Position numbers and translations under genes: made by a program. From Alkalicoccus urumqiensis (GTDB lineage Bacteria; Bacillota; Bacilli; Bacillales; Salisediminibacteriaceae): a stretch of DNA of 64,000 bases. Shown in pieces: positions 8,573-17,321 of the stretch. The DNA is taken from the NCBI RefSeq assembly GCF_002993335.1, contig NZ_PVNS01000011.1, positions 1 to 64,000 on the forward strand, read 5' to 3'. Position 1 is the first letter of the stretch; each line of letters begins with the position of its first letter. The notes beneath the pieces were generated by a model, which worked only from the letters and a program-made list of their open reading frames with translations, was not told where the DNA came from and searched no databases.

Positions 8573-9955
8573 ATGAGCACAAGGAAAAAAATGACATTAT
8601 TCGCTCTTACATGGCCGATTTTTATAGAAATTCTACTTCATATGCTGATGGGAAATGCTGATACGCTCATGCTGAGTCAATACGACGATGATGCGGTGGC
8701 CGCAGTCGGTGTATCCAATCAGGTGATGATGCTGATTATTGTCACGTTCGGCTTCGTTGCGCAGGGAACGACGATCCTTGTCGCCAGAATGCTTGGGGCA
8801 TCCAACGAAAAGGGTGCTGGAAGAACCGTCGTCGTTTCCATTTTCTTAAACCTTCTGACCGGTCTTCTGCTCAGTGGAGCACTGATCCTGTTCGGCCGTC
8901 AGATTCTTCTCTTGATGCAGCTTCCTGAGGAACTCCTGTCCGATGCCTATCTTTACTTAGCCATCGTCGGCGGCTTTGCTTTTGTGCAGGCATTTATTAT
9001 GACCGTCGGTGCAGCGCTGAAAAGCTACCAGTTCACGAAAGATGTTATGTATATGACACTTTTGATGAACGTATTAAACGTTGCAGGAAACTATGTCCTC
9101 ATTTTCGGTGCCTTCGGATTTCCGGAAATGGGTGTACAGGGTGTAGCAGTCAGTACTGCACTCAGCCGCTGCGTCGGTGGTATGCTCCTGTTTTATCTGC
9201 TGCTGAAAAGAGTGCCTGCTCCTCTGCCGTGGAAGGCAGCACTTGAGCGCCGCTCCGGCAGAGAAGTAAGAAGTCTTCTCCAGATCGGCATTCCTTCCGC
9301 AGGAGAGCAGATGGCGTACAGCGCCTCGCAGATTGCTATCACTTCCTTTGTTGCTGTCATGGGAACAACGGCACTGACGACGAGAGTTTATACATTAAAT
9401 ATTATAATGTTTACACTGCTTTTTTCTATTGCCGTCGGTCAGGGCACACAGATACTTGTCGGCTATCTTATAGGAGAAAAGCGTCTGGAAGCTGCTTACG
9501 ACCGCTGTCTGCGCAGCTTGAAAATAGGCCTCGGTGTATCCGTATTTGCTGCCGGTGTTTTTTACGCATTCAGTGATACATTGTTTTCGATCTTCACCTC
9601 GGACACCGCCGTCATTCAGACTGGTTCCCTGCTGCTTTTAATGACCATTCTTCTGGAGCCGGGCCGGGCGTTTAATTTAATCGTCATTAATTCTCTCCGT
9701 GCCGGAGGCGATGTCCGTTTTCCAGTGTACGTCGGCATTCTCTCTATGTGGGGAGTTGCCGTTCTTTTCTCCTACACGCTCGGGATCTGGCTCGGACTTG
9801 GACTGATTGGTATCTGGGCTGCCATGACGGCAGACGAATGGATCCGCGGCCTCCTTATGCTGCAGAGATGGCGGAGCAGAAAGTGGCAGCGGATGTCCTT
9901 TTCGCATGATACGGAAAAGAACGAGAAGCATAAACCTGTCCGTGCAGGAAAGTAA
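8573..9955 (+). CDS. MATE-family multidrug/sodium antiporter
   Basis: Polytopic exporter of about 460 residues with twelve predicted membrane helices in two MatE repeats (about 15-175 and 240-400). MATE proteins export cationic drugs or metabolites in exchange for Na+ or H+. The repeat signature GNADTLMLSQYDDDAVAAVG is visible near residue 30. The start is uncertain: the best methionine is at 8573, but the GGAGGAAGG sequence lies about 30 bases upstream and no in-frame ATG, GTG or TTG lies at the usual distance from it. It is divergent from the AraC regulator; no terminator is evident downstream. Confidence 0.85.
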   Translation: MSTRKKMTLFALTWPIFIEILLHMLMGNADTLMLSQYDDDAVAAVGVSNQVMMLIIVTFGFVAQGTTILVARMLGASNEKGAGRTVVVSIFLNLLTGLLLSGALILFGRQILLLMQLPEELLSDAYLYLAIVGGFAFVQAFIMTVGAALKSYQFTKDVMYMTLLMNVLNVAGNYVLIFGAFGFPEMGVQGVAVSTALSRCVGGMLLFYLLLKRVPAPLPWKAALERRSGREVRSLLQIGIPSAGEQMAYSASQIAITSFVAVMGTTALTTRVYTLNIIMFTLLFSIAVGQGTQILVGYLIGEKRLEAAYDRCLRSLKIGLGVSVFAAGVFYAFSDTLFSIFTSDTAVIQTGSLLLLMTILLEPGRAFNLIVINSLRAGGDVRFPVYVGILSMWGVAVLFSYTLGIWLGLGLIGIWAAMTADEWIRGLLMLQRWRSRKWQRMSFSHDTEKNEKHKPVRAGK

Positions 9956-10298
9956 AATCATATGTATACATGCAATTCATCTTTCTTATACAATCATTTA
10001 AAATAAAGTACGCCGGTGAAGGAAGGTAACTACAATTGCATTCGGTTTTTTGCATAAGTATGTAAAGCCATCACCTGCTGCTCCTGTATTAATATAGTGA
10101 AGCACTGCAGAATGGTACACGTTTTAAAAAACAGTGCTGAACCTGCCTTATAAGGAAGAGTGCAACTGGGACAGAAGGATGTTCCTCTTCTGCCTTACCA
10201 CACATTTTTGACTTTTTTGGTTCTATCTGATTAAATAAGGGAGAATATTGCGCCCTGTAATATTCATATACTTACTATTCCTAAAGGGGGAATGCCAA
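9956..10298 (+). promoter_or_regulatory. Intergenic region with the TAXI-TRAP promoter
   Basis: 343 bases without a supported gene. Near its 3' end a promoter fits SigA: -35 TTGACT (10208-10213), 17-base spacer, -10 TTAAAT (10231-10236). A ribosome binding site AAAGGGGGAA lies at 10283-10292 before the GTG start. I see no clear terminator for the MATE gene and no recognised operator in the rest. Confidence 0.55.
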
Positions 10299-11402
10299 GT
10301 GAAAAAGGTGACATCTTTATCAGCGGTGCTGCTTTCCAGTGCTATGTTCCTTGCTGCCTGCGGTGGTAACGACGGCGGCAACAACACGACCGACGTAGAG
10401 AACAACGGCGGTGCAGAGGATACCACGGAGAACACAGAAAACACAGAGGAAGAGCCTGCTGACAACGAAGAACCGGCGGACGAAGGAAACGACGGAGATA
10501 CTGCCTCTGACGCTGACGTTGGTAATCTTCAGCTTGGAACAGGTTCCACCGGCGGTACGTACTACCCGCTCGGTCAGGAAATTGCAACGATTGTAAACAA
10601 CAACATTGAAGTGGAAGGCTTTGATCTGAGCGCTGTTTCCTCCGGAGCTTCTGTTGACAATATTGTCGGCATCAGCCAGGGTGAAATGGACCTTGGTATG
10701 TCCGTACACCTTCCTGCGCAGGATGCGTTAACGGGCGCCGGTGACTTTGAAGGTGTCGAAATTGACAACTTCGGCTTCATGGGCCATATCTATCCGGAAG
10801 TCATGCAGATTGTTATTCCTGCAGACTCCGACATTGAAACAGTCGCTGACCTGGAAGGTTCTTCCGTAGCTATCGGACCACCGGGAAGCGGAACGCAGGC
10901 GGCAGCACGTCTGATTCTTGAAGCTTACGGTCTGGAAGACGGCGATTACGAAGCATTTGAAGAAGGCTTCGGCGACGCTCAGGGTCGTATTCAGGATGGA
11001 CAGCTGGATGCTTCTTTTGGTCTTCTCGGTCTTCCGGCAGGCGGAATTGACGAGCTTGCTGCTTCAGCAGACATCGAGCTCCTTTCCCTGACAGAAGAAG
11101 GGATCAGCTATGTGGAGGAGAACAGCGGCTATGAGCAGCTGACGATCCCTTCTGATTCCTACGATTTCATGGAGGAAGACGTGGAAGCAATCACTGCCTA
11201 CGCTGTTCTTCTCGGCTCTATGGATACAATTGATGAAGATCTCGGCTACGAAATCACAAAAGCAATGTTTGAGAATGCCGGCGATATCGCTCATCCACAG
11301 GGTGAACAGATTAACGAAGAGAACGCTCTGAACGGCTCTGACGGCCTTCCTATGCACCCTGGTGCAGAGCGTTACTTTGAAGAAGCAGGCATTTCCGAAT
11401 AA
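10299..11402 (+). CDS. TAXI-family TRAP transporter substrate-binding lipoprotein
   Basis: Extracytoplasmic receptor of 367 residues. It starts at GTG 10299 after AAAGGGGGAA. The signal peptide ends in the lipobox LAAC, followed by an Asn/Glu-rich acidic linker to about residue 75. The mature domain opens with LGTGSTGGTYYPLGQEIA, the signature of TAXI proteins, and contains GPPGSGTQAAARLILEAYG. It delivers substrate, typically dicarboxylates or amino acids such as glutamate, to the permease encoded next. The window shows no substrate-specific enzyme. Confidence 0.9.
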   Translation: MKKVTSLSAVLLSSAMFLAACGGNDGGNNTTDVENNGGAEDTTENTENTEEEPADNEEPADEGNDGDTASDADVGNLQLGTGSTGGTYYPLGQEIATIVNNNIEVEGFDLSAVSSGASVDNIVGISQGEMDLGMSVHLPAQDALTGAGDFEGVEIDNFGFMGHIYPEVMQIVIPADSDIETVADLEGSSVAIGPPGSGTQAAARLILEAYGLEDGDYEAFEEGFGDAQGRIQDGQLDASFGLLGLPAGGIDELAASADIELLSLTEEGISYVEENSGYEQLTIPSDSYDFMEEDVEAITAYAVLLGSMDTIDEDLGYEITKAMFENAGDIAHPQGEQINEENALNGSDGLPMHPGAERYFEEAGISE

Positions 11403-11416
11403 TCGTTCTTGTATGG

Positions 11417-11520
11417 GACCGGACTTTGTCCGGTCTCCTTCTTGCCTGTAAGGCTCCGCGCTCTGCATACATGCGGAACGCCGACGAAAAACCGGGAGTG
11501 AATCTCACGGCTTTTCGTCG
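11417..11520 (+). promoter_or_regulatory. Two hairpins between the TRAP receptor and permease genes
   Basis: The first (11417-11424 with 11428-11435, 8 bp) is followed by TCCTTCTT and resembles a leaky terminator. The second pairs CGACGAAAA (11482-11490) with TTTTCGTCG (11512-11520) and encloses smaller complementary blocks. Together they probably set receptor excess over permease; no known RNA family is recognised. Confidence 0.5.
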
Positions 11521-11567
11521 ACGCCAAAGCAGCAGGTTTGATGCTTTCAGATTGATGAGGTGATAGT

Positions 11568-13529
11568 ATGGCAGAAAAAAATCAGGAGATTTTAAGCGAG
11601 CAGGAACAGCAGGAAATGCTTGCTAAATACGACAAAGAGTCCTCCTTCCGGAACAATCCCGGCAAATGGGCGTGGGTCATTACATTTATGGCCATTTCCT
11701 TAACGGTCTTTCATCTGTACCGCGCTTTTCCGATGAACGGCCCGCTCACTTCCATCATGCAGGGAGCGGTTCACCTAGGTACAGCGATGGGACTGATCTT
11801 CCTGCTGTACCCGCTCCACCGCGGCGGCATGAAAAAACGCGGCGTACCATGGTACGATGTTCTGTTCGCTTTTGCCTCCATGGCTTCGTGCTACTACATT
11901 CTTTTCCGGTATGACTGGATTACCGGTGCTGCTCGTATTATGGGCTTTTCCACTATCGATATTATTTTTGCTTCGATGGGTATCTTCCTTCTCTTAGAAG
12001 CAACTAGACGTGCTGTGGGTCTCCCGATCGTCATCATTGCAGGTCTGGCTATCATTTACGGTATGTTCGGAACGAATATTCCTTATTTCGGCCACGGTGG
12101 CTTTGACTGGAATGGCTTGTCCAGAAGACTGTTTTTTGAAACGGACGCTATTTTCGGTACACCGATTCAAATTTCATCGACGTACATTTACTTATTCCTC
12201 TTTTTCGGCGTGATGCTGACAAAAACCGGCGTCGGTCAGTATTTCAACGACCTTGCATTCGGCTTGACAGGCCGGTTTACCGGAGGAACAGCAAAAGCGG
12301 CTGTTGCAGCCTCCGCCATGCAGGGAACAGTGACGGGAAGCTCTGTTGCCAACACGGTAGCCTCGGGTTCCTTTACGATCCCGATGATGAAACGGGCGAA
12401 CTTTCGTCCGGAATTTGCGGCCGCTGCAGAGGCTTCTGCCTCCACCGGTGGTCAGATCATGCCGCCGATCATGGGAGCTGCCGCTTTCATCATGGCAGAG
12501 TATGTACCGTCCGTTTCGTACAGCGATATCATTATCATCGGTATTATCCCTGCGGCGCTGTACTTTACCGGCGTATTTATGGGAACTCACTTTGAAGCAA
12601 AGCGCTACGGAATCGTTGGTCTTCCTAAAAGTGAGCTGCCTTCGACAAAGGGGCTTATAAAGGGGTCCTACCTGCTCCTGCCGCTCGTTATCATTATTAC
12701 GATGCTCGTCAACGGGTTTACACCGACGTACGCGGCGCTTACAGGTATTGGAACAGCATTTCTTGTCAGCTATGTCCGTAAAGAGACAAGGCTCTGGCCC
12801 CGCGATATTCTAGATGCCCTGGAGCAGGGTGCTAAAATTGCCCTGCCGGTTATCGCTGCCTGTGCAAGTGCCGGTATCATCGTCGGTACCGTCGTATTTA
12901 CGGGACTAGGCGGAAAAATTGCAGGCGGCCTTCTGGATCTTGCCGGAAACAATCTTTTCCTGCTGCTCTTCTTTACGATGATTGCCTGTATTCTTCTCGG
13001 TATGGGGCTTCCGACAACAGCAAACTATGTCGTTACCGCATCCATGGCTGCTCCGGCGCTGATCAATTACGGAGTACCTGATATTGCCGCTCACTTTTTC
13101 GTCTTTTATTTCGGAATTGTGGCCGACATCACGCCGCCTGTCTGTCTTGCAGCGTATGCTGGTGCCGGTATCGCCAAAGCGAACCCCATGCGCGCAGGGG
13201 TGAATGCCTTTAAATTGGCCATCGCTGCGTTTATCATTCCGTACATCTTTGTATTCGAGCCTCAGCTTCTGCTCGTCGATGCAGACGTGTTGACCGTAAC
13301 GCTTCTAATCATTACGTCTCTGCTCGGCATGAGCGCTGTCAGTGGTGCTGTCATGGGCTACTTCTTCAATACGTTCCTCTGGTATGAGCGGATCCTGCTG
13401 TTCGCCGCCGGGATCATGCTTATTTATCCGGATAATCTGTTGATTGAAGGATCAGGACTGGCACTTTATATTCTTCTTGCCGTTGTCCAGACACTGCGTA
13501 AGAAAAAACAACCAAAGACGAACGTATAA
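11568..13529 (+). CDS. TRAP transporter 4TM/12TM fusion permease (DctQM type)
   Basis: 653-residue fused permease typical of TAXI systems. The N-terminal part (about 35-175) corresponds to the small four-helix DctQ subunit, the rest to the large DctM subunit with about twelve helices. GxGGQIMPPIMGAAAFIMAE and ILLGMGLPTTANYVV are family hallmarks. Uptake is driven by a Na+ or H+ gradient rather than ATP, sensible for a salt- or alkali-adapted cell. The ATG follows GAGGTGAT. It is cotranscribed with the receptor gene and ends in a strong terminator. Confidence 0.92.
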   Translation: MAEKNQEILSEQEQQEMLAKYDKESSFRNNPGKWAWVITFMAISLTVFHLYRAFPMNGPLTSIMQGAVHLGTAMGLIFLLYPLHRGGMKKRGVPWYDVLFAFASMASCYYILFRYDWITGAARIMGFSTIDIIFASMGIFLLLEATRRAVGLPIVIIAGLAIIYGMFGTNIPYFGHGGFDWNGLSRRLFFETDAIFGTPIQISSTYIYLFLFFGVMLTKTGVGQYFNDLAFGLTGRFTGGTAKAAVAASAMQGTVTGSSVANTVASGSFTIPMMKRANFRPEFAAAAEASASTGGQIMPPIMGAAAFIMAEYVPSVSYSDIIIIGIIPAALYFTGVFMGTHFEAKRYGIVGLPKSELPSTKGLIKGSYLLLPLVIIITMLVNGFTPTYAALTGIGTAFLVSYVRKETRLWPRDILDALEQGAKIALPVIAACASAGIIVGTVVFTGLGGKIAGGLLDLAGNNLFLLLFFTMIACILLGMGLPTTANYVVTASMAAPALINYGVPDIAAHFFVFYFGIVADITPPVCLAAYAGAGIAKANPMRAGVNAFKLAIAAFIIPYIFVFEPQLLLVDADVLTVTLLIITSLLGMSAVSGAVMGYFFNTFLWYERILLFAAGIMLIYPDNLLIEGSGLALYILLAVVQTLRKKKQPKTNV

Positions 13530-13534
13530 CGCGT

Positions 13535-13575
13535 AAAACCGCCGGCAGCATATATATGCTTACCGGCGGTTTTTT
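13535..13575 (+). terminator. Terminator of the TRAP operon
   Basis: Stem AAAACCGCCGG...CCGGCGGTTTT with an imperfect upper part and a TTTTTT tail. It is nearly symmetric, so it could also serve the convergent RpiR gene. Confidence 0.85.
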
Positions 13576-13635
13576 CGATCAGTCGTTCTGCACAGAGTGC
13601 ATGCTGGAAAATATGAAAACGGCCTCTCCGACTGC

Positions 13636-14490
13636 TTACTCATGATCGGTAAACACATCGAATGTCTCCCAAAGTTCCTCGAGTTCCTCCAGACGTTTCG
13701 TCACTTTTTCTTTTCTGGAGCGGGTGAGCGCCGTAATGATCGCTGCAGCCACGCTCATTGGAGCTGCAAACGAATCAATAAATGAATTAACCTCCGTCGA
13801 TGTGATCAACTGCCTGTTTCCGTAAGGATAAAGCGGACTGAGCAGATGATCGGTAATGACAATCGTATTTGCCCCTTTGGACTGCACGTATTTCATCACC
13901 TCAACCGTCCGCTTCGTATACCTGGCAAAGCCAAGACCGATTACGACGTCGTTTGGCGAAATGTCCAGAAGGTGCTCAGAAACGCCGTCCGCTTCCTGGA
14001 TCAGCTCAGTATTCTGCAGAATCAGATCCAAATAGAATTCAAGGTATTTACCTACGCTTGCAGCACTGCGGTATGCCACTATATAAATCCGTTCTGCATC
14101 TGCCAGATCAGCTATAACAGCATTAAAGTCATCGGAGTCAATCTGCCCTTCTGTTGTACTTAAATTATGCCTGTCATCACGTAGAATTTCTTTTATTACC
14201 GGCTGCGGTCCGGGATAATCTCCGGTAGTACGTTTCAGCACTTCGGCAGAAGTTAATCTGCTTTGAATTTCCTCTTGAAGATGTCTCTGCAGATCAGGAT
14301 ATCCTTTGTAGCCGAGAACCGAGGCAAATCGAATGACGGTCGCTTCTCCCACTTTCACGTTTTCCGCCAGTCTTGAAGCCGTTAAAAAGGGTGCGCGCTC
14401 TCTGTTCTCAAGCAGATACGCTGCGATCTTTTTGTGAGATTTGCTGAGTGAAGTATACGCTTCTGTCAACTGATCATAAATACCAGCCAT
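13636..14490 (-). CDS. RpiR/MurR-family regulator with SIS domain
   Basis: 284-residue regulator. N-terminal HTH_6 domain (about 1-77, SRLAENVKVGEATVIRFASVLGYKG) is followed by a sugar-isomerase (SIS) domain (about 120-250) that in this family binds a phosphosugar or similar metabolite. Start: ATG at 14490 with AGAGGGGGTG six bases upstream; a GTG three codons earlier overlaps that site. It is convergent to the TRAP transporter and divergent from the KamA-like gene. Either could be its target, but the ligand cannot be deduced. An inverted repeat in the divergent spacer may be its operator. Confidence 0.85.
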   Translation of the reverse strand: MAGIYDQLTEAYTSLSKSHKKIAAYLLENRERAPFLTASRLAENVKVGEATVIRFASVLGYKGYPDLQRHLQEEIQSRLTSAEVLKRTTGDYPGPQPVIKEILRDDRHNLSTTEGQIDSDDFNAVIADLADAERIYIVAYRSAASVGKYLEFYLDLILQNTELIQEADGVSEHLLDISPNDVVIGLGFARYTKRTVEVMKYVQSKGANTIVITDHLLSPLYPYGNRQLITSTEVNSFIDSFAAPMSVAAAIITALTRSRKEKVTKRLEELEELWETFDVFTDHE

Positions 14491-14540
14491 TCCATTCACC
14501 CCCTCTTTCTATACAGTGTACGCGAAAAATGCCCGGGTGA

Positions 14541-14563
14541 AAATTTGAAACCGCTTCAATTTT
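14541..14563. promoter_or_regulatory. Inverted repeat, possible RpiR operator
   Basis: TTGAA-ACCGC-TTCAA with flanking A/T-rich arms in the spacer between the divergent RpiR and KamA-like genes. The symmetry and place fit an autoregulatory operator; this is inference only. Confidence 0.3.
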
Positions 14564-14611
14564 GGAAGAAATCCTTCATTCGGTGACTTTCTCAGAGGAT
14601 AAAATCCATTT

Positions 14612-14640
14612 TTGACCAATTCCCGCCGGTGTGCTTAAAT
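14612..14640 (+). promoter_or_regulatory. SigA promoter of the KamA-like gene
   Basis: -35 TTGACC (14612-14617), 17-base spacer, -10 TTAAAT (14635-14640), then GAAAGGGGCGG as ribosome binding site before the ATG at 14672. Confidence 0.65.
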
Positions 14641-14671
14641 AAAGACAGTACTACTGAAAGGGGCGGTTAAC

Positions 14672-15838
14672 ATGGCACAGCCGAAATACATTATGAACAT
14701 TGAACGCGTTCCCCACCTATCTGACGAAGAGAAAGAAAAACTGAAGAAGATTACGGAGAAATTCGTCTTTCGTGTAAACGAATATTATCTCGGCCTGATC
14801 GACTGGGGAGATCCTCAGGACCCGATCCGGAAACTCGTTATTCCAAATGAAGGTGAACTGGAAGAGTACGGCCGCTGGGATGCCTCTGATGAGGATACAA
14901 ACTATGTTGTGCCGGGCTGTCAGCATAAGTATGATCAGACTGCTCTATTGATCGTATCTGAAGTGTGCGGCGCCTACTGCCGCTACTGTTTCCGGAAACG
15001 GCTCTTCCGCAATGATATCAAGGAAGCGATGTCCGACGTGTCTCCGGGCATTGAATACATCCGTAACCATCCGGAAATTACCAATGTCCTGTTAACCGGC
15101 GGGGACTCACTCATTCTTGCTACAAGAAAGCTCCGGAAAATTATTGAGCAGCTGCGGGAAATTCCTCACGTGAAGATTATCCGCCTCGGTTCAAAAATGC
15201 CGGTATTCAATCCGATGCGCATTTACGAAGATGAAGACCTGCACGAACTAATCCGTGAATATTCCACTCCGGAGCAGCGTATTTATGTTATGGCGCATAT
15301 CAACCACCCACGCGAAATTACTGAAGAAGCGAAGAGAGGGTTTGACGCCCTTCACCAGGCTGGTGCCATCGTTGTGAACCAGACACCTGTTCTGCGCGGA
15401 ATCAACGATGATCCCGACGTACTTGCAGAACTGCTGGATAAGCTCTCCTGGGCCGGTGTCACGCCGTATTATTTCTTCATTAACCGCCCTGTAGCCGGGA
15501 ACAACGATTTCGTTCTCTCGCTTAAAGAGGCCTACGACATTGTTGAAGAAGCAAAAGGGAAAACATCCGGTCTCGGTAAACGTGTGCGGCTTTCGATGAG
15601 CCATACATCCGGTAAGATTGAAATTCTTGCCATTGAAGACGGAAAAGCGTATCTGAAATACCATCAATCCAGAGATAATAACTACGGCAAATTCATGGTG
15701 CTTGACTGCCCTGAGGATGCTGCCTGGTTCGATGACCTCCCTGGTAACGAAGCTCATTGGGAAGCGCCGAAAAAGAAGTGGAACGATTTTGTTGGTGCCA
15801 ACGACAAGCTGAAAGAAACAGAGGCGTCAACAACGTAA
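14672..15838 (+). CDS. KamA-family radical SAM aminomutase-like protein
   Basis: 388-residue radical SAM enzyme of the lysine 2,3-aminomutase family. The [4Fe-4S]/SAM motif CGAYCRYC is at Cys 99, 103 and 106. The PLP lysine of the family is probably Lys 315 in HTSGKIEI. Of two aspartates that bind lysine in the clostridial enzyme, one is retained (VLRGINDDP, Asp 246). The other, just before the PLP lysine in a DAPGGGGK motif, is absent here. The substrate may therefore not be lysine. Beta-lysine is a precursor of a salt-stress osmolyte in some halophiles, but no acetyltransferase gene adjoins. It is monocistronic, with its own promoter and terminator. Confidence 0.85.
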   Translation: MAQPKYIMNIERVPHLSDEEKEKLKKITEKFVFRVNEYYLGLIDWGDPQDPIRKLVIPNEGELEEYGRWDASDEDTNYVVPGCQHKYDQTALLIVSEVCGAYCRYCFRKRLFRNDIKEAMSDVSPGIEYIRNHPEITNVLLTGGDSLILATRKLRKIIEQLREIPHVKIIRLGSKMPVFNPMRIYEDEDLHELIREYSTPEQRIYVMAHINHPREITEEAKRGFDALHQAGAIVVNQTPVLRGINDDPDVLAELLDKLSWAGVTPYYFFINRPVAGNNDFVLSLKEAYDIVEEAKGKTSGLGKRVRLSMSHTSGKIEILAIEDGKAYLKYHQSRDNNYGKFMVLDCPEDAAWFDDLPGNEAHWEAPKKKWNDFVGANDKLKETEASTT

Positions 15839-15870
15839 TCACAGCGTACATGACCGGTTTAAAAACAGGT

Positions 15871-15903
15871 GGCTGCGGAATCATCCGCAGCCTCTTTTTT
15901 TAT
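15871..15903 (+). terminator. Terminator of the KamA-like gene
   Basis: Nine-bp stem GGCTGCGGA/TCCGCAGCC with a four-base loop and a TCTTTTTTT tail. Confidence 0.9.
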
Positions 15904-15970
15904 TTATACTTCATCTCCATAGTCGATTTGGTATACTTAAGTCAATGACTGGGAAAGGATTGGTCCATTT

Positions 15971-16720
15971 ATGAGACGTTGGATCAGCGTACTGCTGCTG
16001 CTGGCAGCGTGTGGAACAGAAACGTCATCCGAAAACACGATACCATTGAAAGAAAAAGTAGAGAAAACACCTCTTCATTTGGAGTACGCGGGTTCCCGGA
16101 CGGGGGGATCCCAGATACAGATGCATTTTCTCGTTTCACACACAGATGAAACCCTTATACACCCTGAAGATTACGTTTACCAGTGGCCGGAATACATACA
16201 GGACAGCGAAGGAATTGCATACAGAATTGCAGATGCTGACTATTCATATGACATGCTGGGTGATACGGCGCTTGAACCTTGGGAAGCCGGTGTTACACTG
16301 ACGATTAAACCTCCCCCTGAGAAAGTGGAGGATGTCGTTTTTACCATCCCGTTTCACACTGTTCCGAAACGCTACGAAGAAGGGTATTTATTCCGGGTGG
16401 AGCGTGACAATCCATCAATACAAAATGGAGATATGGCAGTTCAAAATCTGGACATAGAAGAGCAGTCCCTCTCATTCCGTCTTGATGATGCCCATCCGGA
16501 TGCAGACAGCCGGACCGGCTATATGGTTACACTTCTTAAAGATGGAGAACGTGTTTTTCCTGTTTCCAGACGGGTCAACCGGAGCAGCCGGAGCACATCG
16601 TTCGAGCTGATGTTTGCAGAGCCCTTCAACGAGCAGGAGACCCTCCTCATTGACCGAATGAGCGGGGATCTACCCGAATGGCGCTTTTCCTTAACAGTGA
16701 GTCCGGACAGCGGCGGATAA
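15971..16720 (+). CDS. Putative lipoprotein of unknown function
   Basis: 249 residues. A short signal peptide ends at LLAAC (Cys 14), so a membrane-anchored extracytoplasmic protein is expected. The mature part is mostly beta-strand-like, with a HFLVSHTDETLIHPEDYVY stretch recalling DUF4352-like or immunoglobulin-like surface domains, but I do not recognise a family. It follows the KamA terminator with its own AAAGGA site. Its stop codon is one base from that of the convergent flavodoxin-fold gene, and no terminator is visible between them. Confidence 0.7.
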   Translation: MRRWISVLLLLAACGTETSSENTIPLKEKVEKTPLHLEYAGSRTGGSQIQMHFLVSHTDETLIHPEDYVYQWPEYIQDSEGIAYRIADADYSYDMLGDTALEPWEAGVTLTIKPPPEKVEDVVFTIPFHTVPKRYEEGYLFRVERDNPSIQNGDMAVQNLDIEEQSLSFRLDDAHPDADSRTGYMVTLLKDGERVFPVSRRVNRSSRSTSFELMFAEPFNEQETLLIDRMSGDLPEWRFSLTVSPDSGG

Positions 16721-16721
16721 T

Positions 16722-17291
16722 TTAGTTCAGACCTGCTGCAAACGTTTCTACCCGTTTCAGGTAATCGGCTCTTTCTTTATCCCCGGCCAGCACGGCATTG
16801 CCGAAATGAAGAACCGTATGGAGTTCCATCCCGCAGAAATCGCAGATCTGTTTTTCAATCAACTGCACCATGTTGTCGTAGCTGCCGGACTGCATAAACT
16901 CACTCTCCGGTGCTCCGGTGGAAAAAAGAAGGGAAACATTTTTCCCTTTTAGAAGCGGCACCGGCTCCTCTCCTTCCAGTTCATAGGCAAAACCATAGCT
17001 CAGGACCCGGTCCAGGAATGCTTTCCCCGCTGCCGGAAATGTGCCCCACCACACAGGAAACACCCACACATAATGATCCGCATCCGCCATTTTTTTGTGT
17101 TCTTTTTTTACTTCCTCCGGATAAATTCCCTGCAGCTGCTGTTTGTATTCTTCAACAGTGAGCGAGAGCGTAGTCAGTTCTTCTGCAGGCATACTGATCG
17201 AAGCATCCGGCAGAACTTCTCTGACTTTTTTCAGGACACTGCCGTTCCAGCTGTCTACTTCCGGGTGCATAAAAACGATGTGAACATTCAT
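16722..17291 (-). CDS. Flavodoxin-fold NAD(P)H oxidoreductase (MdaB/KefF-like)
   Basis: 189-residue flavoprotein of the NAD(P)H dehydrogenase (quinone) family. The central WVFPVWWGTFPAAGKAFLDRVLSYGFAY motif (about 74-101) is the FMN-binding and dimer region typical of the family. Such enzymes reduce quinones or nitro compounds by two electrons in the cytoplasm. The gene follows the EAL-protein gene on the same strand after 30 bases, so the two may be cotranscribed. The true substrate is not predictable. Confidence 0.85.
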   Translation of the reverse strand: MNVHIVFMHPEVDSWNGSVLKKVREVLPDASISMPAEELTTLSLTVEEYKQQLQGIYPEEVKKEHKKMADADHYVWVFPVWWGTFPAAGKAFLDRVLSYGFAYELEGEEPVPLLKGKNVSLLFSTGAPESEFMQSGSYDNMVQLIEKQICDFCGMELHTVLHFGNAVLAGDKERADYLKRVETFAAGLN

Positions 17292-17321
17292 AACGCTTCC
17301 CTCACTTTTTCCAGACGTTCA

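Noticed and set aside
11482-11520. Hairpin in the TRAP operon as a copy of the dispersed repeat
   Set aside because: It shares only the hexamer GTCGAC-like core with the repeats at 21.7 and 33.1 kb; flanks and stem differ, so it is treated separately.
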